This document shows, piece by piece, positions 26,418 to 35,701 of a stretch of DNA of 64,000 nucleotides. A program made the translations under genes and the position numbers. Each line of letters starts with the position of its first letter. The first letter of the stretch is position 1. The notes under the pieces were generated by a model. It did not search any database and was not told the DNA's origin. It was given only the letters and a program-made list of their open reading frames with translations. The DNA lies in assembly GCF_008014695.1 (NCBI RefSeq), contig NZ_VOXE01000001.1, positions 558,001-622,000 of the forward strand, read 5' to 3'. Source of the stretch: Chryseobacterium sp. GTDB lineage: Bacteria; Bacteroidota; Bacteroidia; Flavobacteriales; Weeksellaceae.

Positions 26418-27422
26418 ATGTCAGAACTACATCAAGCCGAAGATATCAGACAGCTAACCGAAAAAGTAAGAGAGCAGAATTACTTTTTTTCACTTTTAAA
26501 ACAGGAAATCAACAAAGCAATTATCGGACAGGAATACATGATAGACCGTTTACTGATCGGTCTTCTTGGCAATGGCCATGTTCTTTTGGAGGGAGTACCG
26601 GGTCTTGCAAAAACCCTAGCGATCAAAACGCTGGCCGATGCAGTTCACGGCGAGTTTTCCAGAATCCAATTTACGCCCGATTTACTTCCGGCAGATGTAG
26701 TGGGGACGCAGATTTACAATATCAGGGAAAATGATTTCTCCATTAAAAGAGGCCCCATTTTCGCGAATTTTGTTCTGGCAGACGAGATCAACCGTGCGCC
26801 ATCAAAGGTTCAGTCGGCTTTGCTTGAAGCGATGCAGGAAAAACAGGTAACAATTGGGGATGAAACCATGGCACTTCCCAAACCTTTTTTGGTTCTTGCA
26901 ACACAGAATCCAATCGATCAGGAAGGAACTTACATTCTTCCGGAAGCGCAAAGTGACCGTTTTATGCTGAAGTGTAAAATTGACTATCCTGAATTTGAGG
27001 ATGAAAGAAAAGTAATGAGAATGGTTGCAACAGCTCATCAACCACAAATCAGACCTGTGATCTCTCTTGAAAATGTGGTAGAAGCAAAAAATCTCATCAA
27101 CCAGATCTATCTCGACGAGAAAATTGAAAAATATATCCTTGATATGGTTTTTGCAACTCGTTTCCCGGAACGTTACGGCCTTGCCGAACTTAAAAATTAC
27201 ATTAGTTTCGGAGCTTCTCCGAGAGCTTCCATCAATCTGGCAATTGCATCGCGGGCGATGGCATTTCTGAAAAACCGGGCATTTGTGATTCCGGAAGATG
27301 TGAAAGAAATTGCCAAAGATGTCCTGAGACACCGTATCGGACTGAGTTTCGAAGCGGAAGCCGAAGAAATTACCGCAGAAGAAATTATAGACCGGATTTT
27401 GGGCAAAGTTCAGGCGCCATAA
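26418..27422 (+). CDS. moxR: MoxR-type AAA+ ATPase, first gene of the aerotolerance operon
   Basis: 334 residues. Walker A EGVPGLAKT, Walker B NFVLADEINRAPSK, sensor region LATQNPIDQEGTYILPEAQSDRFMLK and the C-terminal lid are complete. MoxR proteins act as chaperones that insert cofactors or remodel VWA partner proteins. Here it leads moxR-DUF58-batD-like-batA-batB-batC-batD in the usual Bacteroidota order. Upstream 245 bases hold no clear TAnnTTTG box. Cytoplasmic. Confidence 0.94.
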   Translation: MSELHQAEDIRQLTEKVREQNYFFSLLKQEINKAIIGQEYMIDRLLIGLLGNGHVLLEGVPGLAKTLAIKTLADAVHGEFSRIQFTPDLLPADVVGTQIYNIRENDFSIKRGPIFANFVLADEINRAPSKVQSALLEAMQEKQVTIGDETMALPKPFLVLATQNPIDQEGTYILPEAQSDRFMLKCKIDYPEFEDERKVMRMVATAHQPQIRPVISLENVVEAKNLINQIYLDEKIEKYILDMVFATRFPERYGLAELKNYISFGASPRASINLAIASRAMAFLKNRAFVIPEDVKEIAKDVLRHRIGLSFEAEAEEITAEEIIDRILGKVQAP

Positions 27423-27478
27423 TTAAAAGATTCATTCAATTATATTAAAAACCCATTACCTCATATTTAAGACTTTAA

Positions 27479-28342
27479 ATGCAGATCAAAGACATCATTA
27501 AAAAAGTAAAGCAGATTGAAATTCGCACCCGAAAAAAATCGGAGGCTGCTTTAATGGGTCAGTATCACAGTGCATTTAAAGGACAGGGAATGACCTTCTC
27601 AGAAGTCCGACCCTATCAGTCCGGAGATGAAATCCGAAGAATCGACTGGAACAAAACAGCCCGTTTCCGGGAACCTTATGTAAAGGTGATGGAGGAGGAA
27701 AGGGAGCTGACGATGATGCTGGTTGTGGATATTTCCGCGTCAATGGATTACGGCACCAAAACGCAGCTTAAACGGGAGTTTGTAGCTGAAATTTGCGCAA
27801 GTTTGGGATTTTCAGCGGTCGGTAACAATGACAAAGTGGGTTTGATTCTCTTCGCTGATAAAGTGTACAAAGTAATCCCGCCCCGAAAAGGACGTAAACA
27901 TATTCTGGCGATCATCAGCAATATTCTTACGGTAGATTATATTCCTGCTCCCTCCAAAATTGATGCGGCCATGGAATATATGATGGGTATTTTCAAGAAG
28001 AAATCACTCGTGTTCCTTTTTTCTGATTTTGAAGATGAATATGATTCGAAAATGTTGCGCGTAGCTTCAAAAAAGCATCAGGTTTTAGGAATGCGCATCT
28101 TTGATGAGAAAGATAATGAAATCCCCAATGTGGGATACTCGTTATTCACTGATGCAGAAACCGGAAAACAGATTTGGGCGAATACTTCCAGCTCGAGATG
28201 GCGGTATGATTTTGCGGAAGCCCAGAAACAGAAAGTGAAAAAAGTGGAGGAGGATTTCGAAAATTCTTCCGCCGGCTTTATGAATATGAATACCGGAGAG
28301 GACTATTCAAAATTCCTTTACCAGTATTTCAGAAAAAAATGA
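27479..28342 (+). CDS. DUF58 domain protein of the Bat operon
   Basis: 287 residues. The DUF58 signature FSEVRPYQSGDEIRRIDWNKTARFREP lies at about 40-66, and a VWA-like core with the MIDAS-type sequence VVDISASMDYG follows. Typical partner of MoxR; probably recruited to the membrane proteins of the operon. Its stop overlaps the next start (ATGA). Confidence 0.92.
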   Translation: MQIKDIIKKVKQIEIRTRKKSEAALMGQYHSAFKGQGMTFSEVRPYQSGDEIRRIDWNKTARFREPYVKVMEEERELTMMLVVDISASMDYGTKTQLKREFVAEICASLGFSAVGNNDKVGLILFADKVYKVIPPRKGRKHILAIISNILTVDYIPAPSKIDAAMEYMMGIFKKKSLVFLFSDFEDEYDSKMLRVASKKHQVLGMRIFDEKDNEIPNVGYSLFTDAETGKQIWANTSSSRWRYDFAEAQKQKVKKVEEDFENSSAGFMNMNTGEDYSKFLYQYFRKK

Positions 28343-29274
28343 CAGCATGCATGATGATAAAGAATAACAGCAGAATTTTAAAAAATATTTCCCTTTTTAC
28401 ATTTATTTTCCTCGGTGTTTTTGCCAATTCGCAGACACTGGGTTCCAGATTGGAGAAAAAGACGCTTGCCCTTGGAGAAGTAGTAGTATTTCGGGTTTTG
28501 ATTTCCGATCTTCAAGGCAAGGATGTGGTTTCCGCGCCAAAAAATGAGCTTTTACCCTTCCATTTTGAAGAGGTGAAAGACAGCATCAATAAAAAACCAG
28601 ATGTTTACGAAAGAACCATTGAATTTGCTGTGTTTGAAGAAGGTAAATTCACCATTCCCCCGTTGGATTTTAAAATTGGCGGAGAACTTTACCAAACCGT
28701 TCCATACGAAGTGGAAGTCATCAATACTGCACAAAAAGGTGACGTGATTAACGACATTATGAAAAACAAGGAGGTGAATCTTGGAGTTCAGGATTACTGG
28801 CAACTTTACAAATGGTATGTTCTAGGATTTTTAATTCTTGTCGCTTTAATTTTTGTTATTTATCAGATCGTCAAATATGGGAAACGTAGGAAAGATTCGC
28901 CGGTTGTAATGACCAACCAGACCCTGAAGGATCTGGACCAGCTGAAGAAGAAAAAATACATCGAAAATGGCGATTACCGCTCATTTTACGTTGAACTCAT
29001 CGATATTTCCAGAAATTTCATCACCAAACAATACCGCATTCCGGCAGATGTTCTGCTTACCGATGATCTGATTGATGTAATGAAGATGAACAATACCATT
29101 TCTCAGGAAAATGAAAAGGTAGTAGAAGAGATTTTTCTCCGGGGCGATCTTGTTAAATTTGCCAAAACATTTCCGGATCAGGCTCTTATGGAAAATGATT
29201 TTGAGAATATAAAGGCCTTTGTCAAAAGATCATCTAAGGATCTCGAATTTGAAAAACTGAGAAAAGATGTTTAA
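28339..29274 (+). CDS. BatD-like membrane-anchored protein
   Basis: About 311 residues; starts at 28339, 28351 or 28354 are all possible. Signal sequence (NISLFTFIFLGVFANSQ), a beta-rich extracytoplasmic domain of about 120 residues, a single helix (YVLGFLILVALIFVIYQIV), and a cytoplasmic tail with helical segments (LDQLKKKKYIENGDYRSFYVELIDISRNFI). The layout is that of a short BatD-type protein. Overlaps both neighbours (4 and 8 bases), so tightly coupled to the operon. Confidence 0.85.
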   Translation: MTACMMIKNNSRILKNISLFTFIFLGVFANSQTLGSRLEKKTLALGEVVVFRVLISDLQGKDVVSAPKNELLPFHFEEVKDSINKKPDVYERTIEFAVFEEGKFTIPPLDFKIGGELYQTVPYEVEVINTAQKGDVINDIMKNKEVNLGVQDYWQLYKWYVLGFLILVALIFVIYQIVKYGKRRKDSPVVMTNQTLKDLDQLKKKKYIENGDYRSFYVELIDISRNFITKQYRIPADVLLTDDLIDVMKMNNTISQENEKVVEEIFLRGDLVKFAKTFPDQALMENDFENIKAFVKRSSKDLEFEKLRKDV

Positions 29275-30271
29275 TGCCTTCAACGACTTCGAATTTTACA
29301 GTCCGTGGTTTTTACTGCTATTCCTGCTGTTTATCCCTTTGCTGATAAGAGATATCAGCAGCAAAAAGAGAGCGGGTATCAAAGTTCCGAGCACAGCAGA
29401 AATGAAGGAAAGTCAGGGGATTGTCTTTGTACTTTTTCTGCTGAAAATTTCAAAATATCTAATTCTTACCTGTCTTGTTATTGCGATGGCAAGACCTCGG
29501 ACTTTTTCTATATCAGAGGATTACAACGCCAATAAAGGGATTGACATTATGCTCTCGGTAGATGTGTCTTACAGTATGCTTGCAAAAGATTTGGATCCGG
29601 ACCGACTGACGGCTCTGAAAAAAATTGCAAGAAGTTTTGTCGAGAAACGACCTGCCGACAGAATTGGTTTGGTTGCTTATTCAGGAGAAGCATTTACTAA
29701 AGTTCCCGTAACTTCAGATCATTCTGTACTGATTGAAGAGCTTAACAATCTCAACCCATTGGAACTGGAGCAGGGAACCGCAATTGGCGAGGGCCTTTCG
29801 GTGGCGGTAAGTCATTTGAAAGACAGCAAAGCCAAATCCAAGATTATTATTTTAATGACAGACGGCGTAAATACGATTGAGAACGCAATGCCTCCTCAGG
29901 TCGGTGCTGAACTGGCCCGCAGTAATAATATTAAAGTATATTCAATTGGAATTGGAACCAACGGTTACGCATTGATGCCAACACAATTAGGTCCCTTTGG
30001 AGACCTTATTTTTACTGAAGCAGAAGTGAGGATTGATGAATCTGTTTTACGGGAAATTGCACAGACCACGGGCGGAAAATATTTTCGTGCAACATCCAAT
30101 CAAAGTCTTGAAGAAGTCTACAACGAAATTAACCAGCTGGAAAAGACGGATGTAAAATCAGCAAAAATCTATCATTATCAGGAATATTTCCGGACCCTGC
30201 TGTTTATTGCGCTCGCGGTTTTAATAATAGATGCGTTTCTGCGCTGGTATTTATATAAATTTTTGAATTAA
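29267..30271 (+). CDS. batA: VWA domain membrane protein BatA
   Basis: 334 residues: N-terminal helix pair (about 10-25 and 54-75), VWA domain with MIDAS DVSYS (98-102), LMTDGVN, and a C-terminal helix (YFRTLLFIALAVLIIDAFLRW). BatA of Bacteroides is needed for aerotolerance and forms a complex with BatB and BatC. The VWA domain probably faces the periplasm. Overlaps the gene before by 8 bases and batB by 1 base. Confidence 0.92.
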   Translation: MFNAFNDFEFYSPWFLLLFLLFIPLLIRDISSKKRAGIKVPSTAEMKESQGIVFVLFLLKISKYLILTCLVIAMARPRTFSISEDYNANKGIDIMLSVDVSYSMLAKDLDPDRLTALKKIARSFVEKRPADRIGLVAYSGEAFTKVPVTSDHSVLIEELNNLNPLELEQGTAIGEGLSVAVSHLKDSKAKSKIIILMTDGVNTIENAMPPQVGAELARSNNIKVYSIGIGTNGYALMPTQLGPFGDLIFTEAEVRIDESVLREIAQTTGGKYFRATSNQSLEEVYNEINQLEKTDVKSAKIYHYQEYFRTLLFIALAVLIIDAFLRWYLYKFLN

Positions 30272-31281
30272 TGGATTGGTATATTGAAAATTACTGGCTC
30301 TTTTTGCTGCTGTTGCTTTTTCCGGTGCTGGTTTTCCTAATTGTTCAGTTTACAAAATGGAAAAAGAACAAGAGGTTAAATTTTGCGGAAGAGAAATTCC
30401 ATCAGGATCTTTTTGAAAAAAAGTCGAAATTTTCGGCGGTTTTACCGGTCCTGTATCTGACAGCCGTTTTATTTCTGATATTTTCGATCATCGATCTTCT
30501 GAAAGGCTCCGAAGATGTGAAGACCCTGCAGAAAATGAACAATGTTATTTTTGTGCTGGATGTTTCCAATTCCATGAATGCCGAAGATATTCAACCCAAC
30601 CGATTAACGGAAGCCAAAAATATCATTATTGGGACAATGGATAAAATGAAGAATGACAAAGTCGGGATTGTGGTTTTTGCGGGCGATGCTACTTCTGTGA
30701 TGCCTTTAACCACCGATTATTCCACTGCAGAAACCTATATTGGTGGACTCGAAACAAATATTATGAAAGTTCAGGGAACTGATTTCCTGAAAGGAATGCA
30801 GGTTGCGTCGGAGAAATTTAAAAATGTAGCAAAAGGATCACGTAAGATTGTTCTGGTGAGCGACGGCGAAGACAATGAAGGTAATGAAGATGCAGCCATA
30901 AAAGAAGCTAAGAGAGAAGGAATGACTGTTATAACAGTTGGAATCGGTACCGATGAAGGCGCGCCGGTTCCGGAATATGCCTTCGGACAGTTAATGGGTT
31001 ATAAAACCGATCTGAATACCGGCGAAACCGTAATTTCTAAAAGGCAGACCGAAGCGCTGAGAAAAATCGCTTCTTCTACGGAAGGTTCCTATATCGACGG
31101 GAATAATCTGGAACAGGCTTCGCAGGAAATTGTTGATGCACTTAACAGGAAAAACACCTCTTCAGAAACACTTATAAAATCTCAAAATGCCATTCATTAT
31201 TACCAGTATTTTTTGGCGGTTTCTCTTTTCTTTTTTTTGGTTATTTATTTATTCAATCCGAAAAAAGATCTCAATATTTGA
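30271..31281 (+). CDS. batB: VWA domain membrane protein BatB
   Basis: 336 residues with the same build as BatA: helices at about 10-28 and 58-75, MIDAS DVSNS in FVLDVSNSMNAEDI, VSDGEDNEGN, and a C-terminal helix (YYQYFLAVSLFFFLVIYLF). Start codon shares a base with the batA stop (TAATG). Expected partner of BatA and BatC in the periplasmic complex. Confidence 0.92.
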   Translation: MDWYIENYWLFLLLLLFPVLVFLIVQFTKWKKNKRLNFAEEKFHQDLFEKKSKFSAVLPVLYLTAVLFLIFSIIDLLKGSEDVKTLQKMNNVIFVLDVSNSMNAEDIQPNRLTEAKNIIIGTMDKMKNDKVGIVVFAGDATSVMPLTTDYSTAETYIGGLETNIMKVQGTDFLKGMQVASEKFKNVAKGSRKIVLVSDGEDNEGNEDAAIKEAKREGMTVITVGIGTDEGAPVPEYAFGQLMGYKTDLNTGETVISKRQTEALRKIASSTEGSYIDGNNLEQASQEIVDALNRKNTSSETLIKSQNAIHYYQYFLAVSLFFFLVIYLFNPKKDLNI

Positions 31282-31365
31282 TGGTTCAATTCTTGTAAAC
31301 CCTTTAAGCCCTTTATTTAACCCAATTTTAACATTTAAACCCCTGTTTCTTAACATTTAAACGAA

Positions 31366-31373
31366 TAATTTTG
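31366..31373 (+). promoter_or_regulatory. Internal -7 box before batC
   Basis: TAATTTTG matches TAnnTTTG and ends 4 bases before the batC ATG at 31378, within the 96-base gap after batB. It may give a leaderless batC-batD transcript besides the main operon mRNA. Confidence 0.55.
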
Positions 31374-31377
31374 TATC

Positions 31378-32109
31378 ATGCGTAATAAATTTTCTTTTCT
31401 CACGTTATTAATGATTTTTTTCGCCGGTAATGTATCGGCACAGGAAAATTATAATACCCTCATTTTTGAAGGCAATAACGATTTCGACAGGAAAAATTAT
31501 GATGCAGCCGCTTCCAAATATCTGAAAGCCATCGGCGAAAATAATAAAGATTTCACTGCCCATTACAATCTTGGTAATGCTCTGTATAAAAGTAAAAAGT
31601 TTGAAGAAGCGAAGGCAGAGTTCGAAAAAGCGCAGGATCTTTCCAAAAATTTTGCCGATAAAGCTGCCGCCCTTCACAACCTGGGAAATTCATATATGCA
31701 GACAAATAATGCCGAAAAAGCTGCTGAATTTTACAAAAAATCCCTGAAGCAGGATCCTTACAACGAAGCTACACGGAAAAATTATGAGATTGCGAAGCTG
31801 AAGGAAAAAGAAAATCAGCAGGAGAAAAATCAGGATAAATCCGGCGGCGGAGGCGGTAAAGGAAATAAGAAAGATCAGCAGGAAGGTGAGGGCGATAAGA
31901 AACAGAAAAGCGGAGGAAACGGTGATGAACAAAAAGGAAACGGTGACGGAGAAAATCCGGATAAAAACCAAAATCCCAGGAACAGCATGCCGAAAGAACT
32001 TCAGGATGCTTTGCTGAACAGAGTAGCCAATAAAGAAAGGGAAACAGCCAAAAGAATTTTAAACAAAGGTTCCTATTCGGTGCCGGAAAGCAATGCTAAA
32101 GACTGGTGA
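31378..32109 (+). CDS. batC: TPR protein BatC
   Basis: 243 residues. Signal peptide ending GNVSAQ, then TPR motifs over about 25-145 (AASKYLKAIGENNKDFTAHYNLGNALYKS; KAAALHNLGNSYMQ; AAEFYKKSLKQDPYNEATRKNYE). The C-terminal ~100 residues are low-complexity, Lys/Gln/Gly/Asn-rich (GGGGGKGNKKDQQEGEGDKK), then PKELQDALLNRVANKE. BatC is thought to scaffold the BatAB complex. Stop overlaps batD (TGATG). Confidence 0.9.
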   Translation: MRNKFSFLTLLMIFFAGNVSAQENYNTLIFEGNNDFDRKNYDAAASKYLKAIGENNKDFTAHYNLGNALYKSKKFEEAKAEFEKAQDLSKNFADKAAALHNLGNSYMQTNNAEKAAEFYKKSLKQDPYNEATRKNYEIAKLKEKENQQEKNQDKSGGGGGKGNKKDQQEGEGDKKQKSGGNGDEQKGNGDGENPDKNQNPRNSMPKELQDALLNRVANKERETAKRILNKGSYSVPESNAKDW

Positions 32110-33851
32110 TGAAACAGAAGATCTTCTTTTTCTTCCTTAATTTTATGGCTGTAGCTTCTTACGGTCAGGTAACTTTGGTGCCCGTTATAGAAGGAGAGGA
32201 TTTCAAGGTAAACCAACGGTTCAACATTACTTATGTTCTTGAAATAAAAGGAGACAGCTACATTCAGGAAACACCTCTGCAGCTTCCGGATTTTTCGAAA
32301 TTCAACATGATCGGCACCGCATCTGATCAGAAGACTTATGCTGACCCCAAAAAGAACTTCATCATCAACCAGATTATTTATCAGGTGGTTCTGGAGCCAA
32401 AGCAGTCCGGAACCATTAAAATAGGTTCTGCGAGGGTGATCGTAAATGGTGAAATTTACCGAACCGAGCCTTTTGACATCTATATTTCCCCGGCTGAAAA
32501 AACAGCAGTCGCTGTAACAAAACCAGCGGACGATATTTATCTGAATCTGGAGATTGAAGACAGAGTGGTCTATAAAAACCAGCCAACCATAGCGGTTTTG
32601 AAAGCGTATTCTAAAAATTTCGATAATTTCCGGAAGGTAAAGAATATTCAGACTCCGCAACAGCACAATGTAAATTTCAAAACGGTCAGCAACCGGAAAT
32701 CTGAAATTGAAACAACCGGAAACCTATCTTCACAGGTAATTGCGGTGTATATGATTTTCCCGAAAGAAAGCGGGAAGGTTTCTGTAAAATCTGTTTCGGC
32801 GATGATAAAAAATACCGTTTCCGAAAATAAAATCCTTTCCAATAAAGTAAATCTGAATGTTAAAGATCTTCCGAAGGAAGCCCCGGAAAGTTTTCGAAAT
32901 GCCGTAGGGAATTTTAAAGTTCAACTCATTAACCGTTCCGAAGGAAAAGTAGAAACAGACAAACCCATCAATGTAACCGTGAGGCTTTCCGGAGAGGGAA
33001 ATCTTGGAAATATAAAACTTCCCGCCATACTTGAATCTGATCATTATAAAGTATTTCCGTCGAAAATCATCAATCATATCAAGACCGGAAAAACCGGCAT
33101 GAAAGGTGAAGTATTGGCAAATTACATCATTGTTCCTCAAAAACCTGGATCAATTTCCATACAGACTGACGAATTCAGTTTTTTTGATCCATCTGAGAAA
33201 AAATATGTTTCGTTACCGCCTCAAACTATTGAAATCAGTGCTTTTACCCATGCGGAAATTCTGGATGACCAAACCACCTTGGAAAAGGTGAACAATTATA
33301 CCAACACTGTTCTGGAAACGGTAAACAGTCCCGTAATTCATACTTCGAAACTGAAGGTTAAGGAAAATGCCGGCATCAACTGGAACGCTGTACTCCTGAA
33401 TTTCGGAGTGTTTTTCGGGGTCGTGCTGTTGGGTTTCCTGTACCGCAGACATCAGCGGAAACAGAAAGCACTTGTCATGCAAAAAGTATCAATGAAAGCT
33501 AAAGCTTCGGGAAGTGTAGCGGACAGAGAAAATGAAATTCGGAGCCAACAGAATGTTGAGCTCAGCGCATATTTTATTTATTTGGAAAAACAGCTTAAAA
33601 ACCGTGAATGGGAAGGTTTCTTTAAAACTTTTGAGGAAATGAAGCTTGAAGTCAGAAAAAGTTTTTCAGCGGAAAATGAATCGGAGTTCAGAAATATTCT
33701 GGAAAGGGAGAGAGGCCCAAAAATTACCGAAGAATATCGGAATCTTATTCAGAGAATTCAAATTGAAAGATTTGCGCCGCTACATCTCGAAGAAAATATC
33801 ATCGAAATATACGATCAGACGGTTGAATTATACTCCCAAATTAGCAAATAA
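32109..33851 (+). CDS. batD: BatD-type protein
   Basis: 580 residues from ATG 32109; a GTG three bases earlier is less likely. Signal peptide (MKQKIFFFFLNFMAVASYGQ), several Ig-like beta domains with PLQLPDFSKFNMIGTASDQ, KPINVTVRLSGEGNLGNIKLP and FSFFDPSEKKYV, one helix near 430-445 (VLLNFGVFFGVVLLGFLY), and a cytoplasmic helical tail. Matches BatD (oxygen tolerance) in build. Last gene of the operon. Confidence 0.9.
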   Translation: MKQKIFFFFLNFMAVASYGQVTLVPVIEGEDFKVNQRFNITYVLEIKGDSYIQETPLQLPDFSKFNMIGTASDQKTYADPKKNFIINQIIYQVVLEPKQSGTIKIGSARVIVNGEIYRTEPFDIYISPAEKTAVAVTKPADDIYLNLEIEDRVVYKNQPTIAVLKAYSKNFDNFRKVKNIQTPQQHNVNFKTVSNRKSEIETTGNLSSQVIAVYMIFPKESGKVSVKSVSAMIKNTVSENKILSNKVNLNVKDLPKEAPESFRNAVGNFKVQLINRSEGKVETDKPINVTVRLSGEGNLGNIKLPAILESDHYKVFPSKIINHIKTGKTGMKGEVLANYIIVPQKPGSISIQTDEFSFFDPSEKKYVSLPPQTIEISAFTHAEILDDQTTLEKVNNYTNTVLETVNSPVIHTSKLKVKENAGINWNAVLLNFGVFFGVVLLGFLYRRHQRKQKALVMQKVSMKAKASGSVADRENEIRSQQNVELSAYFIYLEKQLKNREWEGFFKTFEEMKLEVRKSFSAENESEFRNILERERGPKITEEYRNLIQRIQIERFAPLHLEENIIEIYDQTVELYSQISK

Positions 33852-33865
33852 CCATTTTTTATTTA

Positions 33866-33873
33866 TAATTTTG
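33866..33873 (+). promoter_or_regulatory. -7 promoter box of marC
   Basis: TAATTTTG matches TAnnTTTG, 18 bases before the ATG at 33892, in the short gap after batD. Confidence 0.5.
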
Positions 33874-33891
33874 CGAAATTAATAATGAGCA

Positions 33892-34488
33892 ATGTTTGAA
33901 TTTTTCAGTTTAAAGGAAACACTTACCACTACGATGGTTCTGTTTGCGGTAATCGATATCGTAGGGTCCATCCCGATTATTGTAAGCCTGAAGCAGAAAT
34001 TCGGAAAAATTGAAGCAGAACGTGCCACCATAGTTGCGTGTGTCCTCATGATCGCCTTCCTTTTTATTGGTAATAATATCCTGAAGTTCATTGGTGTTGA
34101 TGTGAATTCTTTCGCGATTGCGGGAGCGTTTGTCATTTTCATCATCGCAGTTGAAATGATTCTGGGTATTGAGATTCAAAAAAATACCGAATCCAAATCG
34201 GCATCGATCGTTCCTATTGCATTTCCGCTGATAGCAGGAGCCGGAACCTTAACCACAACGCTTTCGCTGCGTGCGGAATATCATGACATCAATATCATTG
34301 CAGGCATCATCCTGAATACAATTTTTGTATATTTGGTGCTGAAATCAGCCAACTGGCTCGAACAGAAAATGGGCGACGGGACTTTGCAGGTTTTGCAGAA
34401 AGTTTTTGGAATTATCCTCCTCGCAATTTCCATTAAATTGTTCACTGCTAATTTTGCACAGCTGTTTTCGACCTATGTTAATTTTTAA
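33892..34488 (+). CDS. MarC family membrane protein
   Basis: 198 residues, six predicted helices, with MarC marks FAVIDIVGSIPIIVSLKQKFG, IPIAFPLIAGAGTLTT-type segment and LQKVFGIILLAISIKLFTANF. The family is found widely and was once thought to affect antibiotic resistance; its substrate is unknown. Followed after 13 bases by a small membrane protein that may be co-expressed. Confidence 0.92.
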   Translation: MFEFFSLKETLTTTMVLFAVIDIVGSIPIIVSLKQKFGKIEAERATIVACVLMIAFLFIGNNILKFIGVDVNSFAIAGAFVIFIIAVEMILGIEIQKNTESKSASIVPIAFPLIAGAGTLTTTLSLRAEYHDINIIAGIILNTIFVYLVLKSANWLEQKMGDGTLQVLQKVFGIILLAISIKLFTANFAQLFSTYVNF

Positions 34489-34501
34489 AAAATCTTAGAT
34501 C

Positions 34502-34696
34502 ATGCAGACCATTTACAAAGTATTTTTAGTGCTTTTCTTAATATTTATCGCCTTCAATCTTTATGTGATCGAGTGGGACCTCGGAATTATGCATGAAGAA
34601 AATTCAAAATTCATCTTGTCAATTTCTGCTGCAGTAATCGGTATTATTTTGCTTTTTGCCCTGAATACCTGGAGCAAGCTGACTGTAAAAAAATAA
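34502..34696 (+). CDS. Small two-helix membrane protein
   Basis: 64 residues: helix at 5-22 (YKVFLVLFLIFIAFNLYV), a short acidic loop (EWDLGIMHEENSK), helix at 37-56 (FILSISAAVIGIILLFAL), basic end. The hydrophobic pattern and position 13 bases behind marC support it as a gene. No family recognised. Convergent with menF, one base between stops. Confidence 0.75.
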   Translation: MQTIYKVFLVLFLIFIAFNLYVIEWDLGIMHEENSKFILSISAAVIGIILLFALNTWSKLTVKK

Positions 34697-34697
34697 T

Positions 34698-35672
34698 TCA
34701 GCTGTAAAAAGCTAGATTTTTTAGGATTGCTTGTGATTTCAGTTCAGTTTCCTGCCATTCTTTTTCCGGGATGCTGAGCGTGGTTATTCCACCGCCAACA
34801 AAAAGTTTTGTGGCATTTTTGTAGAATTTTGCACAGCGTAGATTTACAAAATACAGGATATCTTCTTCCTTTTCAATTCTGATGTAACCTGCATAAAATT
34901 CCCTCGGATATCTTTCAAAATTTGCAATTGCTTTTTTACAAAAATCTCTCGGAATTCCGCAAACCGCAGGAGTTGGATGAAGTTCGGAAATTAAATTTTC
35001 AAGATATTTTTCTTCTGTTTTTATTTTAAAATCGGTTCTTAAATGTTTAATATCTCCCGAAATATGATCGTAAGTTTCGGAAGAATGAATTTTTGAATTG
35101 TATTTTTCTAAAATTTTTAAAATATAATCAGAAACAGGTTTTTGTTCCTCGATTTCTTTCTCCGTCCAGTTTTCTTTTACAGGAAGCGTTCCCGCCAAAC
35201 TCATCGTTTCAAAATCCTTATTTTTTTTGTTGAATATTCCGAGAATTTCAGAAAAAGCGCCTATCCAACAAACTCCGTTATCCAAAAAGAAGTAAACAAA
35301 GGCATTTGGATAATTTTCACATAAATTCAAAAAAGTTTGAGACAGATTAATTTTTTTTTCGGGAAATTCGTTTATTTTCTGTCGGGAATAGACCAATTTT
35401 TGGAGCGAATTTTCGTTTATGAAATCGATAACTTCCTTAAGTTTAGTTAAATATTCGTCTTTACTTTCTTGTTTAAAATCAAGGATCTCGCTATTAATTT
35501 CATCAGAAAATTTTTGGTTCTGAAGAATTTCTTCTTTCTTAATTTCAACTATATTCCCTTTAAAATCTAACCTTTCAAATTCATCAAATGAAACAACACT
35601 GATGGCAGTTTCAGAACTATTTCCGTGAACGGAATAATATTTATCGTTAAAAGGCAGTTTGAATAAAATCAT
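34698..35672 (-). CDS. menF: Isochorismate synthase (chorismate-binding enzyme)
   Basis: 324 residues of the chorismate-utilising fold: MSLAGTLPVKENWTEKEIEEQKPV (with the conserved GT and E), SELHPTPAVCGIPRDF and the binding loop FYAGYIRIEKEEDILYFVNLR. Converts chorismate to isochorismate, entry to menaquinone (or a siderophore). menC elsewhere in the window favours menaquinone. The N-terminal part is shorter than in enteric MenF, as usual in this phylum. Confidence 0.88.
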   Translation of the reverse strand: MILFKLPFNDKYYSVHGNSSETAISVVSFDEFERLDFKGNIVEIKKEEILQNQKFSDEINSEILDFKQESKDEYLTKLKEVIDFINENSLQKLVYSRQKINEFPEKKINLSQTFLNLCENYPNAFVYFFLDNGVCWIGAFSEILGIFNKKNKDFETMSLAGTLPVKENWTEKEIEEQKPVSDYILKILEKYNSKIHSSETYDHISGDIKHLRTDFKIKTEEKYLENLISELHPTPAVCGIPRDFCKKAIANFERYPREFYAGYIRIEKEEDILYFVNLRCAKFYKNATKLFVGGGITTLSIPEKEWQETELKSQAILKNLAFYS

Positions 35673-35701
35673 TGGACATTAATAGGAAGCCCGAAATTAA
35701 T

